Assembly (NCBI GenBank): GCA_905214955.1 | Contig: CAJMON010000005.1 | Coordinates: 8,564 to 72,563 of the forward strand | Direction of reading: 5' to 3' | DNA length: 64,000 nt | From: an uncultured bacterium | Lineage (GTDB): Bacteria; Bacillota; Clostridia; Lachnospirales; Lachnospiraceae | Shown here: positions 16,389-23,354 of the stretch, piece after piece | How the letters are laid out: every line of letters begins with the position of its first letter | Numbering within the stretch: the stretch's first letter is position 1 | The notes under the pieces: generated by a model | Databases searched by the model: none | What the model was told of the DNA's origin: nothing | Seen by the model: the letters and a program-made list of their open reading frames with translations, nothing else | Made by a program: the position numbers and the translations under genes

Positions 16389-17021
16389 ATGGAGCAGTTA
16401 AGAGGCTATAGTAAGGGGTATTATTTCAGCGCAGTGGCCAGCATGATCTTGGGAGCAGCTCTTCTGGTGTGGCCGGAGACGTCCATGCAGACATTCTGCT
16501 ATACCCTGGGAGCTGTCAGTGTAATTTTCGGCCTGGTAAAGATTATTATGTATTTTACCAGAGACCGGATGGAGTCCCTGATGGAGCCGGATCTGGTGGT
16601 TGGAATCAGTGTGCTGGCATTCGGCGCATTTGTTCTGCTGAAATCGCAGTTTGTTCTCTCAGTGCTTCCGTTCTTTACCGGTGTATTTCTGCTGATTGGC
16701 GGTGTGGTAAAGCTTCAGGGCGCCTTGGATTTGAAGCGTCTGGGCTTTGGTGCATGGTGGCTGATTCTTCTGATCGCTCTGGCCATGTTTGTCCTGGGAG
16801 GTGTTCTGGTAGCTAATCCTTTTGAGGCGGCCAGGGTTGTGGTGATTTTAATCGGCACAGGCCTTTTGGCAGACGGGCTGGCCAATTTATTCAACCTTCT
16901 TATGATCACCCATCTGTTCAAAAAAGCCAAACAGAAAAAGGCAGAGCAGGAGGCTGTGATTGTGGAGGCCCATGAAGTGGTTTCAAGGGAAGACCGGAAA
17001 GAATTTCCTGCGAAAAAGTAA
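16389..17021 (+). CDS. DUF308 family membrane protein (HdeD-like)
   Basis: Membrane protein of 210 residues with six hydrophobic segments arranged as two similar halves, typical of DUF308/HdeD-like proteins. HdeD in E. coli is linked to acid resistance, but the function in Clostridia is unknown. Glycine-rich helices such as ILGAALLVWPE, LLIGGVVKLQGALDLKRL and MFVLGGVLVANPFEA carry the family pattern. The C-terminus is a charged cytoplasmic tail (KKAKQKKAEQE). The frame is open from 16317 inside rpoZ, but the ATG at 16389 has GGAGG 7 bases ahead and begins the hydrophobic protein. It is an insertion into the usual rpoZ-rimO order. Confidence 0.85.
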   Translation: MEQLRGYSKGYYFSAVASMILGAALLVWPETSMQTFCYTLGAVSVIFGLVKIIMYFTRDRMESLMEPDLVVGISVLAFGAFVLLKSQFVLSVLPFFTGVFLLIGGVVKLQGALDLKRLGFGAWWLILLIALAMFVLGGVLVANPFEAARVVVILIGTGLLADGLANLFNLLMITHLFKKAKQKKAEQEAVIVEAHEVVSREDRKEFPAKK

Positions 17022-17042
17022 GAAAAGACATAAGGAGTTTAC

Positions 17043-18368
17043 ATGAAAATACTGTTTATATCCCTGGGATGTGACAAAAACCTGGTGGATTCTGAAGTGA
17101 TGCTGGGACTTCTGGAAAAAAGAGGGTACAGTATGACAGACGATGAGGCGGAGGCAGACATCATCATTGTGAATACCTGCTGCTTTATCGGTGATGCAAA
17201 AGAAGAAAGTGTCAATACCATTCTTGATATGTCCGAGTACAAAAAACAAGGCAGCTGCAAAGCACTGATTGTGACCGGCTGTATGGCTCAGCGTTACAAA
17301 AAGGAGATCCAGGAAGAGATTCCGGAGGTGGATGCCATTCTTGGAACCAACTCCTACGACAAGATCTTGGATGCCGTGGACGAAGCACTGGCGGGACATC
17401 AGATGTTAGACTGTGCAGACCTTGTGGGACTTCCAGAGGTGGATACAGACCGGATTCTCACCACAGGCGGACACTACGCATACTTAAAGATCGCAGAAGG
17501 CTGCAACAAACGCTGCACCTACTGCATCATTCCTTCCCTTCGGGGAAATTACCGGAGCTTCCCCATGGAAAAACTGGTGGAGCAGGCACAGAAACTTGCA
17601 GAAAAAGGAGTCAAAGAGCTGATTTTAGTAGCTCAGGAGACTACCCTTTACGGAATTGATCTCTATGGAAAGAAATCTCTTCATGAGCTGTTAAACCGGC
17701 TGTGTGAGATTCCGGAAATTTACTGGATCCGCATTCTCTACTGCTATCCGGAAGAGATCTATCCGGAGCTGATTGAAATCATGAAAAAGCAGCCAAAGGT
17801 CTGCCATTATCTGGATCTTCCCATTCAGCACTGCAGCGACCGCATTTTAAAGCGCATGGGACGGCGCACCACAAAAGCAGATCTGGTTTCCATTATCGAA
17901 AATCTTCGGAAAGAGATTCCGGATATCTGTCTTCGTACCACGTTGATTACCGGATTCCCTGGAGAGACCGAAGAAGAACACAAAGAGCTTCTGGAATTTA
18001 TTGATACCATGGAGTTTGACCGCTTAGGAGTCTTTACGTATTCTCCGGAGGAGGATACTCCTGCCGCTTCCTTTGAAAACCAGATTCCGGAAGAGGTAAA
18101 GCTGGACCGGAAGGATGAGCTGATGGAGATGCAGCAGGAAGTGGCATTTGATCTTGCCAAAGAGATGGAAGGCCGGGAACTGGCTGTTATGGTAGAGGGA
18201 AAAGTAGCTGATGAAAATGCCTATGTTGCCCGTACCTACAAAGATGCACCTGGTGTGGACGGCTATTTGTTTATCAACACGGACGAGACCCTGGTTTCCG
18301 GTGATTTTGTGCGTGTCCGAGTCACAGGCGCCCATGAATATGATCTGACAGGAGAGATAATCAAATGA
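17043..18368 (+). CDS. rimO: Ribosomal protein S12 methylthiotransferase RimO
   Basis: RimO is a radical SAM enzyme that adds a methylthio group to an aspartate of ribosomal protein S12. The 441 residues show the UPF0004 domain with its cluster cysteines (SLGCDKNLVDSE, NTCCFIGDAKEES, TGCMAQRY). The radical SAM triad lies in EGCNKRCTYCIIPSLRG, near residue 155, and the C-terminal TRAM domain follows. The CDKNLVDSE wording separates RimO from the related MiaB. A ribosome site (AAGGAG) lies 6-8 bases before the ATG. The next gene overlaps it by 4 bases. Confidence 0.97.
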   Translation: MKILFISLGCDKNLVDSEVMLGLLEKRGYSMTDDEAEADIIIVNTCCFIGDAKEESVNTILDMSEYKKQGSCKALIVTGCMAQRYKKEIQEEIPEVDAILGTNSYDKILDAVDEALAGHQMLDCADLVGLPEVDTDRILTTGGHYAYLKIAEGCNKRCTYCIIPSLRGNYRSFPMEKLVEQAQKLAEKGVKELILVAQETTLYGIDLYGKKSLHELLNRLCEIPEIYWIRILYCYPEEIYPELIEIMKKQPKVCHYLDLPIQHCSDRILKRMGRRTTKADLVSIIENLRKEIPDICLRTTLITGFPGETEEEHKELLEFIDTMEFDRLGVFTYSPEEDTPAASFENQIPEEVKLDRKDELMEMQQEVAFDLAKEMEGRELAVMVEGKVADENAYVARTYKDAPGVDGYLFINTDETLVSGDFVRVRVTGAHEYDLTGEIIK

Positions 18369-18901
18369 ATACACCAAATAAACTGACGATTCTGCGTGTG
18401 ATTATGATTCCGTTTTTCGTGTTTTTCATGCTGGCAGATATGGGGAATGCCGGAAAATATACCGCACTGGTTTTGTTCATTGCAGCCAGTCTGACAGACA
18501 CCCTGGACGGTTATCTTGCCAGAAAATACAACCAGGTGACCAACTTTGGAAAATTTATGGATCCTCTGGCAGACAAACTTCTGGTATGTTCTGCGTTAAT
18601 CTGTCTGATGGATGTTGGAAAACTTCCAAGCTGGGCAGTGATTGTGATTATCAGCCGGGAGTTTATCATCAGCGGATTCCGTCTGGTGGCATCTGACAAC
18701 GGCATTGTCATTGCAGCAAGCTGGTGGGGAAAGAGCAAGACCATTTCACAGATGGTAATGATCATTCTGATGATTGCAGACTTTGGCGGAGTCTTTGGTA
18801 CTCTGGAAACCATTCTTCTGTATGTGGCAGTGATCCTTACCGTGGTATCCATGATTGATTATATCTGGAAGAACAGACAGGTTCTGTCCATGCAGAACTA
18901 A
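18365..18901 (+). CDS. pgsA: CDP-diacylglycerol-glycerol-3-phosphate 3-phosphatidyltransferase
   Basis: PgsA makes phosphatidylglycerol phosphate from CDP-diacylglycerol and glycerol 3-phosphate in the cytoplasmic membrane. The 178-residue protein has about five to six helices. It carries the complete CDP-alcohol phosphotransferase motif D-G-x2-A-R-x8-G-x3-D-x3-D, read as DGYLARKY...G...DPLAD near residues 45-68. The N-terminus MNTPNKLTILR is typical. It overlaps rimO by 4 bases and precedes cinA by 12, so all three are one transcription unit. Confidence 0.96.
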   Translation: MNTPNKLTILRVIMIPFFVFFMLADMGNAGKYTALVLFIAASLTDTLDGYLARKYNQVTNFGKFMDPLADKLLVCSALICLMDVGKLPSWAVIVIISREFIISGFRLVASDNGIVIAASWWGKSKTISQMVMIILMIADFGGVFGTLETILLYVAVILTVVSMIDYIWKNRQVLSMQN

Positions 18902-18913
18902 GGGGGTAAAAGT

Positions 18914-20164
18914 ATGGTTGTTGAGCTGATTTCAGTTGGTACTGAGCTGCTTCTTGGAAACATTGTCAACACAAACGCAGCGTATCTGGCCCAGAAATGT
19001 GCTATTTTAGGACTGTCCCTGTATCATCAGACCGTGGTGGGGGACAATGAGGAGCGGTTAAGTGAGACACTTCAGACGGCTCTTGGCAGAGCAGATGTGG
19101 TGATTTTATCCGGAGGTCTTGGACCCACACAGGACGATCTGACTAAGGAGACAGCAGCATCGGTTCTGGAGATGCCCCTTGTAGAAGATGCCCATTCCAG
19201 AGAACGGATTGAGGAATATTTTAAGAACAGCCAGTTTAAGATCATTACGGACAACAACTGGAAACAGGCCATGGTGCCAAAGGGAGCCATTGTGGTGGAC
19301 AATGACAATGGAACTGCACCGGGTCTGATTATGGAGAAGAAAGGAAAATCCGTGATTCTCCTTCCGGGACCGCCAAATGAGCTGGTTCCCATGTTTGAAA
19401 AGAGTATCATGCCTTATCTTCGGAAGCTTCAGCCGGAGACCATCAGTTCTGTGATGGTAAAAATCTGCGGACTTGGGGAAAGCTATGTGGAGACACAGAT
19501 TGCAGACCTCATTGAAAATCAGTCCAATCCCACCATTGCCACCTATGCCAAAACCGGAGAAGTCCATCTGCGTGTGACAGCCAAGGCAGCTGATGAAAAG
19601 GAAGCTAAGAAGCTGATCAAACCCATGGTGAAAGAGCTGAAAAACCGTTTTGGAAACAGCATCTACACCACGGATGAGAATGTGACCCTGGAAGAGACGG
19701 TGGTAAACCTCTTAAAAGAAAAAGAGCTGACCCTGACCACTGCGGAATCCTGCACAGGAGGCATGTTGGGAGCAAGGCTGACAAACGTTCCGGGAGTTTC
19801 TGATGTCTACAAGCAGGGATTTATCACCTACTCCAACAGATCCAAGAGAAAGATGCTGGATGTAAAGAAAAATACCCTGAAAGATTACGGTGCAGTCAGT
19901 GATAAGACAGCCAAGGAAATGGCGAAAAACGGTGCCTTTATTACAGGTTCCGATGCCTGTGTGTCCATCACTGGCATTGCAGGTCCAGGAGGCGGCACAC
20001 CGGAAAAACCAGTAGGTCTGGTGTACATTGCCTGCTGCTATCATGACAACATCACGGTAAATGAGTACCACTTCAAAGGGGAGCGGGAAAAAGTCCGTGA
20101 AAATACGGTTGTCCGGGCGCTGACCCTTTTACGGGAATGCATTCTGGAGAACAGTCCCAGCTAA
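18914..20164 (+). CDS. cinA: CinA family competence/damage-inducible protein with nicotinamide-nucleotide amidase domain
   Basis: The 416-residue protein has two domains. The N-terminal molybdopterin-binding-like part (about 1-170) has VELISVGTELLLGNIVNTN and SGGLGPTQDD and is linked in the family to ADP-ribose pyrophosphatase activity. The C-terminal CinA/PncC part (about 255-410) has TTAESCTGGMLGARLT and GIAGPGGGTPEKPVG and deamidates nicotinamide mononucleotide. In streptococci and Bacillus cinA is tied to competence and recA. Here it ends the housekeeping operon and is followed by a strong terminator. Confidence 0.95.
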   Translation: MVVELISVGTELLLGNIVNTNAAYLAQKCAILGLSLYHQTVVGDNEERLSETLQTALGRADVVILSGGLGPTQDDLTKETAASVLEMPLVEDAHSRERIEEYFKNSQFKIITDNNWKQAMVPKGAIVVDNDNGTAPGLIMEKKGKSVILLPGPPNELVPMFEKSIMPYLRKLQPETISSVMVKICGLGESYVETQIADLIENQSNPTIATYAKTGEVHLRVTAKAADEKEAKKLIKPMVKELKNRFGNSIYTTDENVTLEETVVNLLKEKELTLTTAESCTGGMLGARLTNVPGVSDVYKQGFITYSNRSKRKMLDVKKNTLKDYGAVSDKTAKEMAKNGAFITGSDACVSITGIAGPGGGTPEKPVGLVYIACCYHDNITVNEYHFKGEREKVRENTVVRALTLLRECILENSPS

Positions 20165-20170
20165 GGTTTA

Positions 20171-20214
20171 CAAAGCTGCGGCGGCATGAATGTGCCGCCG
20201 CTTTGTGCGTTTTG
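20171..20214 (+). terminator. Terminator after cinA, likely bidirectional
   Basis: The stem CGGCGGCA with TGCCGCCG is extended by CAAAG with CTTTG and followed by a T-rich stretch (GCGTTTTG). It lies between the convergent cinA and the 20231 gene. Confidence 0.8.
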
Positions 20215-20230
20215 CGAAGCATAGTTTTTG

Positions 20231-20524
20231 TCAGTGTTTCTGTCTGCCCATGAACTTCATCATGGAAATAACCTTTTCCATGCGTTGTACTTCTTCCGGT
20301 GATTTTCCCTGTTTCAGTACCTGAATCACGGCATCTGCTTCTTCCTGGGAAAAGGAAGTGCCCTGGCGTTTCAGGTTTCCAGTCATGGCAAGAAGGGCAG
20401 GAAGGAGTTCTTTGGGGGATTTTCCTTTGCTGGATTCTGCTATGGAAAGCAGAGCCTCCAGTTTTTGCGGGTCAATGCCTTTTAAAGAAGGATCGCGGGT
20501 CCAGCTGGTATCAGACATGGTCAT
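20231..20524 (-). CDS. Hypothetical protein of 97 residues
   Basis: I do not recognise this protein. From the ATG at 20524 (AGAAAGGA just upstream) it reads as a small, mostly helical, soluble, basic protein. It has a short N-terminal disordered part (SDTSWTRDPSLKGID) and helices ELLPALLAMTGNLKR and EEADAVIQVLKQG, and ends in MKFMGRQKH. The much longer open frame from 20725 is only a shadow of the upstream gene. It overlaps that gene by 14 bases, so both are probably translated together. The neighbourhood of small proteins, a Cys/Gly-rich peptide and a Csp-like protease suggests a sporulation-related cluster, which is inference only. Confidence 0.7.
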   Translation of the reverse strand: MTMSDTSWTRDPSLKGIDPQKLEALLSIAESSKGKSPKELLPALLAMTGNLKRQGTSFSQEEADAVIQVLKQGKSPEEVQRMEKVISMMKFMGRQKH

Positions 20525-20918
20525 TCCTTTCTCCGCCTTCCTCTTTCGGAGGGGCGGCAGCAAACATGGAACTGAAAAGATCTTCCGGGTTAAACTCTCC
20601 TGGCATCTGTTCAAAGAGCTGTATGGTTTCCAAGAGAGTGAAACAGTCATCCAGGGAAGACTGCTGATTAGGAGGCAGGTAGGCACGGACGGCAGAAAGA
20701 ATATCCGTGGCAGAAGGGCTGGCATCCGGTGTCCAAAGGCCTGCCCTGGAGTGTCCGAAAAGCAGGAGAAGATTCTTCAGTTCCATACATTTTAAGGCAA
20801 CTGCAAAGGCTTTCTGCATGGAAGGAGGCAGAAATGGCACCAGTGCTTTTAAAACGGCCAAAAAACCGCCGCCGGCGATGGCGTCAAGGGAAGTCATGGG
20901 TGGATTTGGTTCGTTCAT
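20511..20918 (-). CDS. Hypothetical protein of 135 residues
   Basis: Not recognised. The ATG at 20918 is chosen over 20960 because GGCAGG lies ahead of it and the N-terminus MNEPNPPMTSLDAI is sensible. The protein has a hydrophobic amphipathic stretch (FLAVLKALVPFLPP) and a helix (MQKAFAVALKCMELKNLL). A central segment with ATDILSAVRAYLPP follows, and the C-terminus is rich in Glu, Gly and Asp. No signal peptide is evident. It is the first gene of a two-gene unit with the 97-residue protein and overlaps it by 14 bases. Confidence 0.68.
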   Translation of the reverse strand: MNEPNPPMTSLDAIAGGGFLAVLKALVPFLPPSMQKAFAVALKCMELKNLLLLFGHSRAGLWTPDASPSATDILSAVRAYLPPNQQSSLDDCFTLLETIQLFEQMPGEFNPEDLFSSMFAAAPPKEEGGERNDHV

Positions 20919-21018
20919 GAAATTCCTGCCTCTGCCTTTTGAAAGTATCCTATGCGCCAAAGAAAGAGGCTATGCATATAGTGAAATGTCGGAGGAAAAA
21001 AGAAAGGAGCCATGGGAT

Positions 21019-21147
21019 ATGAAAGTCATTCTGGATGGAAATGCCTTTTACGAAATTGATGAAGAGTGTATGAGACAAAAAGAAGCAGAGAAAGCAGAAG
21101 AAGCAAAAAAAGAGGCGGAAAAGATGCCGAAAAAAGAAACATCTTAA
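21019..21147 (+). CDS. Small charged protein of 42 residues
   Basis: A short gene beginning at 21019 with AAAGGAGC 9-10 bases upstream. The product starts with a conserved-looking MKVILDGNAFYEIDEEC. It ends in a strongly charged Lys/Glu helix (EKAEEAKKEAEKM), and a strong terminator follows. It lies divergently from the 135-residue gene. Function unknown; the well-formed ribosome site and terminator are the main evidence that it is real. Confidence 0.6.
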   Translation: MKVILDGNAFYEIDEECMRQKEAEKAEEAKKEAEKMPKKETS

Positions 21148-21161
21148 AAGCATTCGAAAAA

Positions 21162-21195
21162 ACAGGAGCTGCTGGTCAGGCAGCTCCTGTTGCGT
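21162..21195 (+). terminator. Convergent terminator
   Basis: A perfect 11-bp stem (ACAGGAGCTGC with GCAGCTCCTGT) around a 7-base loop, followed by TTGCGTTTG. It lies between the convergent 42-residue and Cys/Gly-rich genes. Confidence 0.85.
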
Positions 21196-21205
21196 TTGAT
21201 GGGCA

Positions 21206-21460
21206 TTATCCACAGATGCCGCATCCACAGCCGTTGTTATTGCCGCAACCGCCGCAGCAAAGAAGCAGAATCAGAATCAGCAGGCAGGAGTTGTCACCGC
21301 CGCAGTTTCCAAAGCCGCCGCATCCGCCACAGCAGCACAGGATCAGGATGATCCAGATGAGGCTGTTGTTTCCAAAACCACATCCACAGCTATTGCCGCC
21401 GCATCCGCCGTTGTTTCCATCACATCCGCATCCACAGTTTGTTGCAGCCAAATCACTCAT
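21206..21460 (-). CDS. Cys/Gly-rich small protein with hydrophobic segments
   Basis: An 84-residue protein of extreme composition. CGCGCDG-, CCCGGCGG- and CGGCGNN-type clusters alternate with two hydrophobic stretches (LIWIILIL and CLLILILLL). A GAGGATAACAAAC site lies just before the ATG. Small Cys/Gly-rich hydrophobic proteins of this style occur in Clostridia, often near sporulation genes, where cross-linked coat components are a plausible role. No catalytic feature is present. The low complexity makes assignment by similarity unreliable. Confidence 0.75.
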   Translation of the reverse strand: MSDLAATNCGCGCDGNNGGCGGNSCGCGFGNNSLIWIILILCCCGGCGGFGNCGGDNSCLLILILLLCCGGCGNNNGCGCGICG

Positions 21461-21526
21461 GTTTGTTATCCTCCGATTTTGGATTACAGTTTATACTATG
21501 CATCATGGGAAAATGAGTTCCACATT

Positions 21527-23242
21527 TCAGCGGATATTTTGAAAAATTCCATACAGATCCAGAGCACCGTATCCCCAGGCCCGGTTGGGATAGGACAGGG
21601 CGGTGCTGCGGGAAGCACCAAGAATCAGAAGGTTTTTAAGCTCTGCCGCCGTGGGGGTCATTGGATTAGGACGGGTTCTCAACCATCCAGCAAGAAGAGC
21701 AGCGCTTCCTGCGGTGATGGCAGCTGCTACGGAAGAGCCGGAAGCGGTGGTGTAGCGAAATCCCTGCAAGCCGGATGCCGGGCGCAGGCCCGTAACAGAC
21801 ACGCCAGGGGCAGCAAGATCCGGCTTGATGGCTCCGGTTCGAGTGTAGCCTCGGCTGGAGTGGATGTACAAGCTCCCGTCATAGGCATTATAGGTGCTGG
21901 CAGTGATGCACCCGGAAGCGTCCCCAGGATCCGTAAGAGTGGTATCCGGGTCCGGGGCAAGAAATTGGGTTCCAGAAGGAAGAAACCCGGCAATGGGAAG
22001 CCAGATATGAAACTGCCCATTAATTTGGGAAGTGTTCCGGACATGAATCTGCCAGATCCCGGGGGTGGGCAGGGAAAACCGCAGCAAAATCAGCTGGTTT
22101 CCGCTCTGGGTTTCTGCCAGCTCGTAGTTAATAGAAAGAATGGTGCGCTCCAGGGCAAAGGAGTAAAAGGCCTGCTGGCGCAGCCTTGGAAAAAGTTCCG
22201 GAATGGTTTCTCCAAGAGGGGAGGTGACAGAAAGAGCGAAGCGCTCCGGCGTCTGCCCCCAAAGCTCCATGGAAAATCCTAAAGTGTCCTCAGAAACCAG
22301 AAGCTCTGCGGTGACAGGCGTATTTTCTGAGGATACTTGGCCATAAAAATGATGGCCAAGACCCGCCTCGTTTCCGGCGGCCGCCACTGGGAAAAATCCG
22401 GCTTTTCTGGCAGCTTCGTTGAGCACAGTATTTAAGGGAGATCCACCTGCGTGATCGCCCTGGGCGGTACCAAGGCCGATACAGAGTACCAGGGGAAGCC
22501 GCAGGCTGGCAGCCAGAGACTGGAGATAGGAAATCCCGGTAAGAAGGTCAGTTTCCTGAAAAGCCAGGGCTGTATCCGGCACCAGAAAGAACTGTTTCAG
22601 ATATTTTTTGGCAGGCTTTAGCCGGACCATGGCCAGGCGGCAGCCAGGAGCAGCCCCGGTAAATCCAGAAGCAGGGTCAGGGCTTCCCCCTGCAATGGAA
22701 GCCAGAAGTGTGCCGTGGCCGTCCAGGTCTTCGGTGGGAAGAAGTTCCAAAGAATTGGAAGAAAACAGAGCCTGGTTGATCTGTTCTTCAGTATAGACGG
22801 TGCCGTAATTTAAAAACCAGGAGGCAGGGTCTTCAGCCTGAATGGTCTGATCCCAGATTCCTGCAATCCGGGTGGTTCCGTCTGGATTTCGAAAGGCAGG
22901 CGCCTGCCAGGCAATGCCGGTGTCCAAAAAGCCGATCAGCACCTGTTCTCTCTGGATGTCCAGGGAAGAAAGGGAGAGCACCTGGGTGATGCCGGAGCGT
23001 TCCAGGCTGGTGGTATCCAAGGTGGTGTACAGCTTTGGAATGTTGTAGTAGCCAAGGACGGACAGCAGATCGCCTGGCAGGTTCGACAAAGGAACGTGGA
23101 ACATGACAAACTGAGAAGTGATGCTTTGGGCACCAAAGGAAGCATATTCCTGTTGGATGTCCTGTCTGGGAAGCTCCCTGGCGGCTAAGATGTCTGCATA
23201 GGATTCTGAAAGAATCCGTTCATGAGTCAGCTGATTATCCAT
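21527..23242 (-). CDS. S8 family serine protease, Csp-like
   Basis: Subtilase of 571 residues resembling the Csp germination proteases of Clostridia, which cleave pro-SleC during spore germination. The triad is present: Asp in GFLDTG (near residue 107), His in DLDGHGTLLAS (near 175), and Ser in ASGSSVAAA (near 510). The oxyanion Asn is in AAAGNEAG. A roughly 200-residue insert between Asn and Ser (about 290-460) matches the beta-rich jellyroll insertion known in Csp proteins. There is no signal peptide, and the N-terminal 90 residues could be a prodomain. GSS replaces the more usual GTS at the serine, a conservative change. Transcribed alone, divergent from the diguanylate cyclase gene. Confidence 0.88.
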   Translation of the reverse strand: MDNQLTHERILSESYADILAARELPRQDIQQEYASFGAQSITSQFVMFHVPLSNLPGDLLSVLGYYNIPKLYTTLDTTSLERSGITQVLSLSSLDIQREQVLIGFLDTGIAWQAPAFRNPDGTTRIAGIWDQTIQAEDPASWFLNYGTVYTEEQINQALFSSNSLELLPTEDLDGHGTLLASIAGGSPDPASGFTGAAPGCRLAMVRLKPAKKYLKQFFLVPDTALAFQETDLLTGISYLQSLAASLRLPLVLCIGLGTAQGDHAGGSPLNTVLNEAARKAGFFPVAAAGNEAGLGHHFYGQVSSENTPVTAELLVSEDTLGFSMELWGQTPERFALSVTSPLGETIPELFPRLRQQAFYSFALERTILSINYELAETQSGNQLILLRFSLPTPGIWQIHVRNTSQINGQFHIWLPIAGFLPSGTQFLAPDPDTTLTDPGDASGCITASTYNAYDGSLYIHSSRGYTRTGAIKPDLAAPGVSVTGLRPASGLQGFRYTTASGSSVAAAITAGSAALLAGWLRTRPNPMTPTAAELKNLLILGASRSTALSYPNRAWGYGALDLYGIFQNIR

Positions 23243-23294
23243 AAAAATCCTTTTTTTTCAGAATATGAAAAAGGAGGCAGGGAGATTCTTTCGA

Positions 23295-23323
23295 TTGCTA
23301 TTATGTGGAAGCTGAGATACAAT
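23295..23323 (+). promoter_or_regulatory. Putative promoter of the sensor-cyclase gene
   Basis: TTGCTA and TACAAT are separated by 17 bases, 32 bases before the start codon. A GAGGAGG site precedes the ATG at 23355. Confidence 0.5.
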
Positions 23324-23354
23324 AGAAAAAAGGTATCGTGAGGAGGCTGACGAT

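Noticed and set aside
20225..20725. Longer 164-codon version of the 97-residue gene
   Set aside because: The extra 67 codons overlap the 135-residue gene in another frame and lack a ribosome site.
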